A stretch of 64,000 nucleotides of DNA from assembly GCA_027484085.1 (NCBI GenBank), contig JAIXQF010000010.1, positions 62,001-126,000 on the forward strand, given 5' to 3'. Origin of the DNA: Actinomycetales bacterium. GTDB taxonomy: Bacteria; Actinomycetota; Actinomycetes; S36-B12; UBA5976. Numbering within the stretch: the stretch's first letter is position 1; each line of letters opens with the position of its first letter. Shown here in pieces: positions 19,462 through 27,976 of the stretch. Both the position numbers and the translations under genes were made by a program. Below the pieces are notes generated by a model, which saw nothing but the letters and a program-made list of their open reading frames with translations, did not search any database and was not told the DNA's origin.

Positions 19462-20739
19462 GTGGACGTTTTTCGAATTCAAGGGGGTACCCGCCTAGTG
19501 GGCGAGGTGCACGTTACTGGTGCAAAAAATAGCAGCCTGAAACTAATGGCTGTTGCACTATTAGCTCCTGGAAAAACCACGATCCATGCTGTTCCAAATA
19601 TTTTGGATGTGTCCATCATGGCCGAGCTACTTCGCCGACTTGGCTGCTCGGTTAACTACAGCGCTGACTCGGAAACCATTGAAATTGATGTTCCGGAAAT
19701 AATCGAACATCGAGCCGACTATGACCTAGTTCGTCGGATGCGAGCATCTATCGCAGTACTTGGCCCTCTTGTTGCCAGAACTGGAGCTGCAGATGTTGCG
19801 CTACCTGGTGGTGATGCAATTGGGTCACGTGGTTTAGATATGCACATTGCTGGGTTGGAGCGCATGGGCGCAACCGTTACCAATGAACACGGATACCTTT
19901 TTGTCCATGCACCCTATGGTGGACTTGTTGGAACCCAGGTCTATTTAGATTTTCCAAGTGTTGGTGCAACCGAAACCTTATTGATGGCCGCGGTAACTGC
20001 AAATGGTGTAACCGTCATAGATAACGCTGCACGTGAGCCAGAAGTTATTGATATCTGCAAAATGCTTGAGGCAATGGGAGCAAAAATCGATGGCATTGGC
20101 TCGTCGTTGCTTACCGTTACGGGCGTCTCAAGTTTGCGAGCCGTTGAACATAAAACTGTTGCCGATCGAATCGTCGCTGGTACTTGGGCAGTTGCTGCAG
20201 CGATAACAGGTGGAGATGTCACTGTTCGTAATGCAAGTAGCGAGCACCTTTCAATAGTTCTTGAAAAGCTCGTGACTTCCGGTGCCGAAGTTGAATTAAC
20301 GAGCGATGGATTTAGGGTTCAAATGGATCGGCGTCCAACAGCAATTGATGTTGTGACACTTCCGTATCCAGGATTTCCAACTGACTTGCAGCCTCAATTC
20401 ATCGCATTAAATTCCGTCGCAGAAGGTTCGGCGATGGTCACTGAGAATTTGTTTGAAGCGCGATTTAGATTCGTGCAGGAACTTTCTCGACTCGGAGCCG
20501 AAGTTCGCACTGACGGTCACCATGCCTTGATTAGAGGTAGATCTAAATTGTCAGGCGCGCCAGTTGAAGCAACTGATATTCGTGCAGGTGCTGGATTAGT
20601 TTTGGCAGGACTTGTGGCAGATGGCGAAACCACGGTTCACGCGATTGAACATATTGATCGCGGATATGTTGATTTTGAAAAACAATTAAATCAACTTGGT
20701 GCCAACATTATTCGAGAGACTAGCCCGCAGATTTCTTAA
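19462..20739 (+). CDS. murA: UDP-N-acetylglucosamine 1-carboxyvinyltransferase
   Basis: 425 residues, the first committed enzyme of peptidoglycan synthesis (UDP-GlcNAc + PEP). [13 protein letters not shown] supplies the catalytic lysine, and [15 protein letters not shown] and [10 protein letters not shown] are typical. The mobile-loop residue that is Cys in E. coli (the fosfomycin target) is Asp here (D118, [16 protein letters not shown]), as known in M. tuberculosis MurA, so intrinsic fosfomycin resistance is expected. GTG start. A TATTCT lies 8 bases upstream. The last 20 bases overlap the convergent downstream gene. Confidence 0.96.
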   Translation: MDVFRIQGGTRLVGEVHVTGAKNSSLKLMAVALLAPGKTTIHAVPNILDVSIMAELLRRLGCSVNYSADSETIEIDVPEIIEHRADYDLVRRMRASIAVLGPLVARTGAADVALPGGDAIGSRGLDMHIAGLERMGATVTNEHGYLFVHAPYGGLVGTQVYLDFPSVGATETLLMAAVTANGVTVIDNAAREPEVIDICKMLEAMGAKIDGIGSSLLTVTGVSSLRAVEHKTVADRIVAGTWAVAAAITGGDVTVRNASSEHLSIVLEKLVTSGAEVELTSDGFRVQMDRRPTAIDVVTLPYPGFPTDLQPQFIALNSVAEGSAMVTENLFEARFRFVQELSRLGAEVRTDGHHALIRGRSKLSGAPVEATDIRAGAGLVLAGLVADGETTVHAIEHIDRGYVDFEKQLNQLGANIIRETSPQIS

Positions 20740-21049
20740 GAATCTTCTTCGCAGCTTCAACATCTTTTGGCCAGACCATTATTCGTGGGCCATCGTTCGT
20801 CTGAGCCAAGCTCGCTCTAAGCCCAGCATCAACGATAGATCTACGTAGGACTTCGCCTTCGATGTAATTGCTTGGTGAGGCAATCGGAACCAACATTCCA
20901 TACTCATCTGGATTACCAGACTTTGCAGCGCGCTCTACGACTGAGCCCCCACGAGCAAATGCCCAACGCAGAATCAAAACCATAATGCCCAGGCCAGAAA
21001 ATGCCACAAGAGGACCGAAGAAGTAAGAAAAGGAGTTCCAGGCTGGCAC
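20720..21049 (-). CDS. DUF2007-like small membrane protein
   Basis: 109 residues: one N-terminal transmembrane helix ([21 protein letters not shown]) and a cytosolic domain with [26 protein letters not shown] and [16 protein letters not shown], which resembles the DUF2007 putative signal-transducing domain. Function unknown. GTG start at 21049 with CAGACT 6 bases upstream on the minus strand. It runs 20 bases into the 3' end of murA, a convergent coding overlap. Confidence 0.72.
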   Translation of the reverse strand: MPAWNSFSYFFGPLVAFSGLGIMVLILRWAFARGGSVVERAAKSGNPDEYGMLVPIASPSNYIEGEVLRRSIVDAGLRASLAQTNDGPRIMVWPKDVEAAKKILKKSAG

Positions 21050-21055
21050 GACTTA

Positions 21056-21061
21056 AGTCTG
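21056..21061 (-). promoter_or_regulatory. Putative -10 element (CAGACT), leaderless DUF2007-like gene
   Basis: Minus-strand CAGACT ends 6 bases before GTG 21049. The divergent gene at 21137 carries the same hexamer at the same distance. Confidence 0.45.
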
Positions 21062-21124
21062 TCGCAAAGTGTCCGAAACTGCAGAATAACCTCTGGCGAC
21101 ATCGTGTGATTTGTTGGAGTCTGT

Positions 21125-21130
21125 CAGACT
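21125..21130 (+). promoter_or_regulatory. Putative -10 element (CAGACT), leaderless hydroxyacyl-CoA dehydrogenase gene
   Basis: CAGACT ends 6 bases before ATG 21137. The gap AGCCAC has no Shine-Dalgarno sequence. Confidence 0.48.
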
Positions 21131-21136
21131 AGCCAC

Positions 21137-22258
21137 ATGAGTTTTTCGCAAATAGGCGTTGTTGGTCTTGGAATTATGGGAGCGGGCATCGTCGAAGTTT
21201 TTGCCCGCGCAGGACACCAGGTAATTGGTGTCGCCGAGTCTGAGGCTGCAGTGGATGCCGGAAGATCAAATTTGGCAAAGTCGCTCTCCCGCGCAGTTGC
21301 TAAAGGGAAGCTGACTCAAGATCAAGCAGATGAAATCACTTCTCGAGTTTCGTTTGGTGAAGACTTCGACTTGCTTGCTAATTGCGATCTGGTCATTGAA
21401 GCCGCTCCTGAAATCCTTTCGCTGAAAACCGAGATATTCTCCAAGCTAGATGCGGCCGTAAAGCCAGCGGGAATTTTGGCGACCAACACTTCGAGTTTGT
21501 CTGTCACAGACATCGCAAATGCAACTTCGCGTCCAGCGCAAGTTATCGGAATGCATTTCTTTAATCCAGCTCCGGTTCAAAAATTTGTTGAAGTGATTTC
21601 AACAGCGCACTCAGATGCACAGGTTGTTTCTTCAATTGTTGAGCTAGGCAAATCGCTTGGTAAACATCTGGCGCAGATTACCGATCAGCCCGGATTTATT
21701 GTAAACAAACTCCTACTTCGTTATTTGAATCATGCGGTTCAAATTCTGGACTCAGGCCAGGCCACTAAAGAACAGATGGATGCAGCAATGCGCGAGCTTT
21801 CCAACTATCCAATGGGTCCATGTGAATTACTCGACTTAATCGGTATTGACACATGTGTCGAAATCTTAAAAACCATTCATGCAGATACCCAATTAGAAAT
21901 TGATAAACCAGCAGATGGCATGGTCAATTTGGTCTCCGCGGGTAACAAGGGTCGTAAATCTGGGTCTGGATTTTATGATTATGCAGAAAAACTTGATGTG
22001 CCGACTGATGCGAATGACCACATCAAGAATCAAGTCCACAATGATTTGCTGATTGCATACTTGGGCGACTGCATTGCCATGGAGGCCACAGGTTACGCGA
22101 CGAAAGCAGATATTGATTTCGGCATGAAACTAGGTTGCGGTTTGCCAGAGGGACCGTTTGAAGTAATCGAACGCATTGGCCTTGATGCTGTTCGTTCCGC
22201 GCAAGCAGAACTAGCCCAGCGAACCGGCATAGCTGCCTACCAACCTTTGCCGCTTTAG
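21137..22258 (+). CDS. 3-hydroxyacyl-CoA (3-hydroxybutyryl-CoA) dehydrogenase
   Basis: 373 residues. The N-terminal NAD domain begins IGVVGLGIMGAGIVEVFARAG, and the catalytic region has MHFFNPAPVQKFVEVI and PGFIVNKLLLRYLNHAV. The first C-terminal dimerisation domain (YPMGPCELLDLIGID) is followed by a second, related one (about 290-373, LPEGPFEVIERIGLDAV). It is thus longer than the single-domain enzyme of about 285 residues. It oxidises (S)-3-hydroxyacyl-CoA in beta-oxidation or butyrate-type pathways. The crotonase, thiolase and ETF genes downstream are obvious partners. Confidence 0.93.
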   Translation: MSFSQIGVVGLGIMGAGIVEVFARAGHQVIGVAESEAAVDAGRSNLAKSLSRAVAKGKLTQDQADEITSRVSFGEDFDLLANCDLVIEAAPEILSLKTEIFSKLDAAVKPAGILATNTSSLSVTDIANATSRPAQVIGMHFFNPAPVQKFVEVISTAHSDAQVVSSIVELGKSLGKHLAQITDQPGFIVNKLLLRYLNHAVQILDSGQATKEQMDAAMRELSNYPMGPCELLDLIGIDTCVEILKTIHADTQLEIDKPADGMVNLVSAGNKGRKSGSGFYDYAEKLDVPTDANDHIKNQVHNDLLIAYLGDCIAMEATGYATKADIDFGMKLGCGLPEGPFEVIERIGLDAVRSAQAELAQRTGIAAYQPLPL

Positions 22259-22276
22259 CTCGCTACCTTTTCAAAT

Positions 22277-22282
22277 TAGAAT
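22277..22282 (+). promoter_or_regulatory. Putative -10 element (TAGAAT), leaderless zinc-ribbon-like gene
   Basis: TAGAAT ends 6 bases before ATG 22289, with no Shine-Dalgarno sequence. Confidence 0.55.
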
Positions 22283-22288
22283 CAGATC

Positions 22289-22561
22289 ATGGGCCGCCGG
22301 AATCGAAGAGAATCCAATAGTGAGCCGCCTGAGCTAAAACTTGGTAATTTTGGCCGAACCGAAAAACATGCAGATGGTGAATGGCAAGTTACGTCACTGA
22401 CTGGCGAGACATCAGTAAAGGTTTATCGATGCCCTGGCTGTCAGGGAGAAATCCAGCCGGGTACTGCTCACATAGTTGCCTGGAATGTCGATTACTCGGC
22501 TGAAGAAAGACGACATTGGCACACTGCCTGTTGGAAACGTCGAACTCCGAGGAAATACTGA
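22289..22561 (+). CDS. Small conserved actinobacterial protein with Cys/His cluster
   Basis: 90 residues with a basic N-terminus (MGRRNRRE). C48-x-x-C51 (YRCPGCQGEI), H61, H76, H78 and C81 (RRHWHTACWKRR) could bind a metal as a zinc ribbon. Proteins of this size and pattern occur widely in actinobacteria, often misleadingly labelled ATP/GTP-binding, and their function is unknown. The stop overlaps the hydrolase start (TGATG), so the two are co-translated. Confidence 0.8.
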   Translation: MGRRNRRESNSEPPELKLGNFGRTEKHADGEWQVTSLTGETSVKVYRCPGCQGEIQPGTAHIVAWNVDYSAEERRHWHTACWKRRTPRKY

Positions 22562-23313
22562 TGGCTGAAATAGTTTCGAACAGTGTGTTACCCGCAAACC
22601 GAGAACAGATCACCTTGGTTACGCAAGACAATCTGCGATTAGTAGGGGAGTTAGCGCTACCGATTTCAAATAAACCGAAAGCAACTATTTTGTTACTCCA
22701 TCCGAACCCAACTGGTGGCGGCATGATGGACAGTCACTTATTCAAGAAGGCAGCCTGGCGCCTTCCAGCTTTAGCTGATGTTGCAATCCTGCGATGGAAT
22801 ACCCGAGGTACGACGAGCGCGGCGGGCACTAGCGAAGGCGAATACGATCAAGGCGTTCTCGAAGGTTTGGATCTAAAGTCTGCACTTCAGTTCGCGCAGG
22901 ATCGCGGCTTGGAAAACATTTGGTTGGCAGGTTGGTCGTTTGGTACAGACGTCACATTAATGCATGGAAATGTTGATCCTGTGCAGGGAGCAGTTCTATT
23001 TAGCCCACCATTGATGTGGAGCAATCAAGAACATTTGAAATCATGGGCTGATTCAGGTCGCCCACTAACCGCGCTAGTGCCAGAACTTGATGACTATCTC
23101 AAGCCGGTTGAAGCAAAAGATAAATTCTCGATCGTGCCCCAATGCGAAGTTGTTGCGATACCTGACTGCAGACATCTTTGGGTTGGTGAAAAGTTTGTTC
23201 GAATCGCATGGAACTTGGCCTTAAAAAAGATACGACCAGAAATGCCAGAACTAACTTGGACTTGGGATGGCGAGATGTCGCGGTGGAACGACTTGTTGAA
23301 CAAGTCGGAATAA
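22561..23313 (+). CDS. Alpha/beta hydrolase
   Basis: 250 residues from ATG 22561, which overlaps the previous stop. An upstream ATG at 22516 lies inside that gene. The nucleophile elbow is GWSFG (AGWSFGTDVTLMHG), the oxyanion region LLHPNPTGGGMMDSHLF, a possible acid is in VPELDDY and the histidine is in IPDCRHLWVGEKF. It resembles serine hydrolases of the dienelactone/UPF0255-like kind acting on small esters or amides. The substrate is unknown. Convergent with the epimerase gene, 9 bases away. Confidence 0.85.
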   Translation: MAEIVSNSVLPANREQITLVTQDNLRLVGELALPISNKPKATILLLHPNPTGGGMMDSHLFKKAAWRLPALADVAILRWNTRGTTSAAGTSEGEYDQGVLEGLDLKSALQFAQDRGLENIWLAGWSFGTDVTLMHGNVDPVQGAVLFSPPLMWSNQEHLKSWADSGRPLTALVPELDDYLKPVEAKDKFSIVPQCEVVAIPDCRHLWVGEKFVRIAWNLALKKIRPEMPELTWTWDGEMSRWNDLLNKSE

Positions 23314-23322
23314 GTTAACTAA

Positions 23323-23781
23323 CTAGTGATTTACCGGTTCAACTAGTTCGACTAGAACGCCACCAACATCTTTTGGATGCACAAAGTTGATTCTTGATCC
23401 AGCCGTGCCAACTCGAGATTCCGGATAGATCAATCGCATACCCACGCTCAGTACCTTTGCCATCGCCTCGTCAATGTCGGTCACTCGAAACGCAAGCTGC
23501 TGCATGCCTTCGCCACTGCGCTCTAGGAATTTTGCAATGGTTGAATCAGAATTAAGTGGTGCCAGAAGCTGAAGTCGGGTGCCGTCGGCCAAATCAAGCA
23601 TGGCTTCTTCAATCCCTTGAGATTCGTTAATTTCTCGGTGCGCAACCTCGAGGCCAAAAGTCTTTGACCAGCGCTCAATAGCTTCGTCTAGATCTGTTAC
23701 TGCGAGTCCAACATGATCGATTCCAAGTAGTGTTCCGCCTAGTGCGGCACCTAAATTGACCATTGCCATCCTCGCAATCAT
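23323..23781 (-). CDS. mce: Methylmalonyl-CoA epimerase
   Basis: 152 residues of the vicinal-oxygen-chelate fold: GIDHVGLAVTDLDEAIERW carries the first metal histidine, QQLAFRVTDIDEAM the second part, and VLVELVEP the metal glutamate. It converts (S)- to (R)-methylmalonyl-CoA between propionyl-CoA carboxylase and the B12-dependent mutase. Divergent from the thiolase, the order known in mycobacteria. In-frame ATGs at 23769 and 23763 are alternative starts. 23781 has AGGAA at a workable distance. Confidence 0.92.
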   Translation of the reverse strand: MIARMAMVNLGAALGGTLLGIDHVGLAVTDLDEAIERWSKTFGLEVAHREINESQGIEEAMLDLADGTRLQLLAPLNSDSTIAKFLERSGEGMQQLAFRVTDIDEAMAKVLSVGMRLIYPESRVGTAGSRINFVHPKDVGGVLVELVEPVNH

Positions 23782-23885
23782 TGGGCAGATTCCTGCTAAG
23801 GCCTAGAACCTCGCTAAAGTGACAGTAAGGGATTCTGCACATCACGCGCAATTTTCTAAACTTTTCCTGATCTGAAAGGCCTCTA

Positions 23886-25061
23886 ATGTCCGTAATTGTT
23901 GGTGGAGCTCGCACTGGAATTGGTCGATTGCTTGGTTCCCTAAAAGACGTTTCTGCTGTCGAGCTTGGTGCGACTGCAATTCGAGGTGCTCTAGAAAAGT
24001 CTGGCGTAGCGGCTGCTGATGTTGATTACGTAATCATGGGACATGTCTTGCAGGCTGGAGCGGGCCAGATGCCGGCACGGCAGGCAGCGATCAAAGCTGG
24101 AATTGGCCTCGAAGTTCCTGCGATAAGTATTAACAAAGTTTGCCTCTCGGGAATCAATGCGATTGCAATGGCTGATCAGTTGATTCGCTCCGGCGAGACT
24201 GATGTAGTAATTGCTGGCGGCATGGAAAGCATGACAAATGCGCCACACGTACTTGTTGGAAGTCGCGAAGGAATGAAGTATGGCGACTGGGTGCTTAAAG
24301 ACACCATGGCCTTTGACGGTCTTTACTGTGCGATCGATCAACTCGGCATGGGTGAGGCAACCGATAAATACACAGCAGCTGAAAAGATTTCGCGTGAACG
24401 CCAAGATGAGTTCTCCGCTAAGTCTCACCAGAGAGCAGCTGCCGCACACGCGGCTGGAATTTTTGCGGACGAAATTGTGCCAGTAACAATTCCGCAGCGA
24501 AAGGGTGACCCAATTCTGTTCGCCTCTGATGAAGGTGTTCGAAGCGACACCACTACTGAGTCTCTTAGCAAGTTGCGCCCAGCATTTGATGCAAATGGCA
24601 CGATCACAGCCGGGTCATCTTCACAAATCAGTGACGGTGCTGCCGCAGTAGTTGTTATGAGCGAAGCTAAAGCTGCGGAACTTGGACTAACTGTGCTGGC
24701 CGAAATTTTGGCGCATGGCATGGTCGCCGGACCTGATGCATCCCTAGTAGCCCAACCTGCGCGTGCAATCAAGAAAGCCGCACACAAGGCAGGCTTGGAT
24801 CCAGCTGGTTTGGATCTTTATGAAATGAACGAAGCCTTTGCTTCCGTTGCACTTGTCAGCATGGATCAACTTGGAATAGATGATTCTAAAGTCAACGTAA
24901 ACGGTGGCGCGATTGCTCTCGGTCATCCAATTGGAATGTCCGGTGCTCGAATCGTGCTTCATTTAGCAAATGAACTAAAGCGTCGTGGCGGTGGTACTGG
25001 CGCAGCTGCATTGTGTGGCGGTGGCGGTCAAGGTGACGCACTAATCATCAGAGTTCCATAG
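23886..25061 (+). CDS. Acetyl-CoA C-acetyltransferase (thiolase)
   Basis: 391 residues, biosynthetic-thiolase length. The acyl-accepting cysteine is in [18 protein letters not shown], and the C-terminal motifs [17 protein letters not shown] and CGGGGQGDA hold the catalytic His and Cys. It condenses or cleaves acetoacetyl-CoA or a longer 3-ketoacyl-CoA. SD AAAGG lies 6-7 bases upstream. MeaB begins 9 bases after its stop. Corresponds by order to mycobacterial fadA4. Confidence 0.95.
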   Translation: MSVIVGGARTGIGRLLGSLKDVSAVELGATAIRGALEKSGVAAADVDYVIMGHVLQAGAGQMPARQAAIKAGIGLEVPAISINKVCLSGINAIAMADQLIRSGETDVVIAGGMESMTNAPHVLVGSREGMKYGDWVLKDTMAFDGLYCAIDQLGMGEATDKYTAAEKISRERQDEFSAKSHQRAAAAHAAGIFADEIVPVTIPQRKGDPILFASDEGVRSDTTTESLSKLRPAFDANGTITAGSSSQISDGAAAVVVMSEAKAAELGLTVLAEILAHGMVAGPDASLVAQPARAIKKAAHKAGLDPAGLDLYEMNEAFASVALVSMDQLGIDDSKVNVNGGAIALGHPIGMSGARIVLHLANELKRRGGGTGAAALCGGGGQGDALIIRVP

Positions 25062-25070
25062 GCAATTTTC

Positions 25071-26000
25071 ATGCACTCCTTACTTGAAGCGGCCACCACG
25101 GGAGACGTGCGCGCCTTAGGTAAGGCATTAAGCGTCATCGAAGACGGCACCGCAGAGCTCGCTGAACTGCTTGCTGGAATTCCTGAAATTAGTAATGCAT
25201 TACTAATTGGTGTTACTGGTCCGCCTGGAGTAGGTAAGTCGACTACAACAGGTGCTTTGATTTCGGAATATCGCAAGCAAGGTTTAAGAGTTGCTGTTTT
25301 AGCCGTGGATCCTTCGTCCCCAGTAACCGGCGGCGCCTTACTCGGTGATCGCATTCGAATGCAAGAACATGCGTTAGATGAAGGTGTCTTTATTCGATCC
25401 ATGTCTTCGCGGGGACAACTTGGTGGACTATCGAGTGCTACCCAAGCGGCTGCGAAAGTATTAGATGCTGTTGGGTTCAACGTAATCATTGTTGAGACGG
25501 TCGGCGTTGGGCAATCCGAAGTAGACGTCGTGAATGCTGTTGACACTGTTGTGCTGGTTCTGGCACCCGGAGCAGGCGATGGAGTTCAAGCCGCCAAAGC
25601 AGGCATCTTGGAGATCGCTGATATTTATGTTGTGAACAAGGCAGATCGTGATGGCGCTGAGGGTGTGGTCAGAGAACTTCGCTCTATGATCGGGCTGGGC
25701 TCAACTAGTCAATCTGATTGGACCGCAGAAATCGTCACAACGGTTGCAACTACCGGGCAAGGCCTTGCTGAATTAGTTGTTGCAATCACTAAGCATCATG
25801 ATTGGGCAGTTACTTCGGGAGATCGCGCATTGCGTTCAGTTGAGCGAGCCAAGTTAAATCTCCGCCGGGCTGTCTTGGATTCCATCAACGAACACTTGGA
25901 TCTAAATGCCGCAACATTGAATTCGCTAAGTAATCGCGTTGCCAGTGGCGAATTGTCAACTGAAAAAGCGGTGCTTCAAATTCTGCAGGATTTGGGTTAG
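25071..26000 (+). CDS. meaB: Methylmalonyl-CoA mutase-associated GTPase MeaB
   Basis: 309 residues. G3E/MeaB P-loop GVTGPPGVGKSTTTGALI, then VAVLAVDPSSPVTGGALLGDRIRM (switch I region with the metal aspartate), IIVETVGVGQSEVDV (switch III/Walker B) and VVNKADRDGA (base recognition). MeaB chaperones methylmalonyl-CoA mutase, gating loading and replacement of adenosylcobalamin. No mutase is adjacent. The link to B12 is supported by the epimerase next door and the adenosyltransferase 6 kb upstream. Confidence 0.94.
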   Translation: MHSLLEAATTGDVRALGKALSVIEDGTAELAELLAGIPEISNALLIGVTGPPGVGKSTTTGALISEYRKQGLRVAVLAVDPSSPVTGGALLGDRIRMQEHALDEGVFIRSMSSRGQLGGLSSATQAAAKVLDAVGFNVIIVETVGVGQSEVDVVNAVDTVVLVLAPGAGDGVQAAKAGILEIADIYVVNKADRDGAEGVVRELRSMIGLGSTSQSDWTAEIVTTVATTGQGLAELVVAITKHHDWAVTSGDRALRSVERAKLNLRRAVLDSINEHLDLNAATLNSLSNRVASGELSTEKAVLQILQDLG

Positions 26001-26021
26001 CCGAGAGGACGTAGCGTGCGC

Positions 26022-26027
26022 CACAAT
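26022..26027 (+). promoter_or_regulatory. Possible -10 element (CACAAT) for the thioredoxin-TPR gene
   Basis: CACAAT ends 6 bases before GTG 26034, fitting the CAnnnT spacing pattern. An upstream GTG at 26016 with GAGAGGA competes as the start, so the case is weak. Confidence 0.3.
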
Positions 26028-26033
26028 AGAGGC

Positions 26034-26981
26034 GTGAACCAGTCCAAAATGAATTTGCAGGGCGCTATCGATCTTGGCGCCGTTGCAGCAGCCAGAGAAG
26101 CTCAGGCTAAAGCCGCCCAAGCTGCAGCCCAACGAGCCTCAGATCCCGTAGCCAATAACGTGATCATTGATGTCACGACAACTAGTTTTGAAGCTGCTGT
26201 CATAACCCAATCAATGACCGTTCCAGTCGTTGTTGATCTTTGGGCTACCTGGTGTGAACCTTGCAAACAACTTTCGCCAATCCTGGAAAAGCTTGCACTC
26301 GAATATGACGGTCGCTGGGTACTGGCCAAAGTAGACGTCGATGCCGAACAGCAGATTGCGGCAGCGTTTCAAGTGCAATCAATCCCAACTGTCTATGTAG
26401 TAATCGGCGGACAAGTTGCACCGATGTTCCAAGGGGCAATGCCAGAATCGCAAGTGAGACAAGTGCTTGAAGCGGTACTTCTAGAAGCTGAAAAAGCTGG
26501 CATCACTGGCCGAGTTGAGGCTGGTCAAAGTGAATCACCAGATTCAATCGGTGCGAACCAAGTGAGTCAGATTCCTAGTGACCCAAGATTCGATGCCGCT
26601 GAAGCTGCTCTTGAATCCGGTGACTGGAATGCTGCCGCGGCTGCATACAAAGAGATCCTGTCTGTGACACCAGGCGATGCGATTGCAAAAATTGGATTAC
26701 TAAATGTCAATCTCTTGCAGCGTAGTGATGGACGTGACCTCGCTGCAGATATTGAAAACTTGAAATTAGAAACAGATTCGGTTTTGCGTGCTGCCGATGC
26801 AACTTTTATGTCCGGTAACTTCGCTGATGCTTTTGAACTTCTAATTGAGCATTTGCGTAACGTTGCTGGCGCCGAGCGAGATCAAGTCCGGGAACGAGTC
26901 TTGGAGCTATTTGAAATTGCCGGCCCTACCGATCCGGCCGTCGTAAAGGCCCGAATTGCATTAACAAACGCGCTGTTCTAG
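26034..26981 (+). CDS. Thioredoxin-domain protein with TPR-like C-terminus (CnoX/YbbN-like)
   Basis: 315 residues from GTG 26034 (321 if GTG 26016 is used). The thioredoxin domain (about 45-150) has the active site WATWCEPCKQ and the cis-proline in QSIPTVYVV. The C-terminal half is helical with two TPR-like units (AAEAALESGDWNAAAAAYKE, DATFMSGNFADAFELLIEH). The architecture matches the YbbN/CnoX chaperedoxins, here with an intact CxxC. The homologue in mycobacteria (Rv1324) also follows the thiolase. No signal peptide, so cytosolic. Confidence 0.88.
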   Translation: MNQSKMNLQGAIDLGAVAAAREAQAKAAQAAAQRASDPVANNVIIDVTTTSFEAAVITQSMTVPVVVDLWATWCEPCKQLSPILEKLALEYDGRWVLAKVDVDAEQQIAAAFQVQSIPTVYVVIGGQVAPMFQGAMPESQVRQVLEAVLLEAEKAGITGRVEAGQSESPDSIGANQVSQIPSDPRFDAAEAALESGDWNAAAAAYKEILSVTPGDAIAKIGLLNVNLLQRSDGRDLAADIENLKLETDSVLRAADATFMSGNFADAFELLIEHLRNVAGAERDQVRERVLELFEIAGPTDPAVVKARIALTNALF

Positions 26982-27012
26982 TTCTTACTGGAATGTGTCT
27001 TGCCGGAATGAG

Positions 27013-27040
27013 TTGCTGTCCTTTAATCGATAGATAGGCT
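27013..27040 (+). promoter_or_regulatory. Promoter (TTGCTG-16-TAGGCT), leaderless enoyl-CoA hydratase gene
   Basis: A -35-like TTGCTG at 27013-27018, a 16-base spacer and a -10 TAGGCT at 27035-27040, ending 6 bases before GTG 27047. It is the best-formed complete promoter of the leaderless set. Confidence 0.65.
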
Positions 27041-27046
27041 AATAAC

Positions 27047-27820
27047 GTGTCGGAATTCATCAGAGTAGAGCGCCAAGAGCGTATTGCAGTTATTCATTTA
27101 GAACGTCCAAAAATGAACGTGCTAAATCGCGCAATGCAGGAAGAAATTAAAGCTGTCGCGCTTGAAGTTTCAAGTTCTGACGAAGTTCGAGCAGTAGTCA
27201 TTTATGGTGGCGATCGCACATTTGCTGCAGGTGCTGACATTAAAGAAATGATCGACTGGGATGGCGAAATCGCCAGACGAGAAACCCCAGGCTTGCAAGC
27301 CTGCTTCAATGCAGTTGGCGACATTCCAGTTCCAACAATTGCTGCGATAACTGGTTATGCACTCGGTGGTGGCCTTGAACTTGCATTGAGCTGCGACTTT
27401 AGAATCGCGGCTTCGAATTCGGTCATGGGCCAACCGGAAATTTTGCTTGGAATTATTCCTGGCGGTGGTGGCACACAACGACTTGCGCGACTAATTGGAC
27501 CGTCGCGTGCTAAAGACTTGATATTCACAGGTCGCCGGGTAAATGCGGATGAAGCTTTGACTCTTGGTTTGGTTAACGAAGTTGTTGATTCTAGTGATGT
27601 TCTAAAGCGTGCAATGGAATTAGCCAATCTTTATGCAACTGGTCCTGTCACAGCAATGAAGGCCGCAAAGCGCGCCATCGATAAGGGTGGCGAGCAGCTC
27701 TTGGCCAATGGTTTGGTTATGGAGCAAGGCTTGTTTGCCGGCCAATTTGATACCAATGACCAAAAAGTTGGCATGAAATCCTTTGTCGAAAACGGCCCAG
27801 GCAAGGCAGACTTTTCCTAA
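27047..27820 (+). CDS. Enoyl-CoA hydratase / crotonase family protein
   Basis: 257 residues. The oxyanion-hole motif DRTFAAGADIKEM, the helix start GYALGGGLELALSCDFRIAA and the catalytic region GQPEILLGIIPGGGGTQRL, with glutamates where hydratases have them, suggest a true hydratase. It hydrates trans-2-enoyl-CoA in fatty-acid or amino-acid breakdown. GTG start. It stands at the junction of the two conserved actinobacterial gene blocks, just before etfBA. Confidence 0.93.
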   Translation: MSEFIRVERQERIAVIHLERPKMNVLNRAMQEEIKAVALEVSSSDEVRAVVIYGGDRTFAAGADIKEMIDWDGEIARRETPGLQACFNAVGDIPVPTIAAITGYALGGGLELALSCDFRIAASNSVMGQPEILLGIIPGGGGTQRLARLIGPSRAKDLIFTGRRVNADEALTLGLVNEVVDSSDVLKRAMELANLYATGPVTAMKAAKRAIDKGGEQLLANGLVMEQGLFAGQFDTNDQKVGMKSFVENGPGKADFS

Positions 27821-27876
27821 TAATTTAGGGTTTTCGCCTAAGCCAACCCTGAACTAGCGCCTTTTAATTAAACGAT

Positions 27877-27882
27877 TAGGCT
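27877..27882 (+). promoter_or_regulatory. Possible -10 element (TAGGCT) for etfBA
   Basis: TAGGCT about 95 bases before the etfB ATG would start a leader of roughly 90 bases. That leader holds small hairpins (for example GATTG-TATC-CAATC) of unknown meaning. No good -35 is seen. Confidence 0.35.
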
Positions 27883-27976
27883 GGTCTTTGACGGATTGTA
27901 TCCAATCTCACAGCCATTTGGATTGTGGAAATTGGGGGCCAATGTAAGGCTTCGTCAAGGCGCTAAAGGAGTTGGC

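Noticed and set aside
23311-23345. AACTAGT/ACTAGTT repeats at the hydrolase-epimerase junction, similar to TAACTAGTTA near 54163
   Set aside because: Such palindromes arise where stop codons of both strands (TAA/TAG with TTA/CTA) sit side by side. No stable terminator structure results.
27896-27976. 27-residue upstream extension of etfB
   Set aside because: Not ETF-like. AAGGAG directly precedes ATG 27977, where the canonical MKICVCVKQVPD begins.
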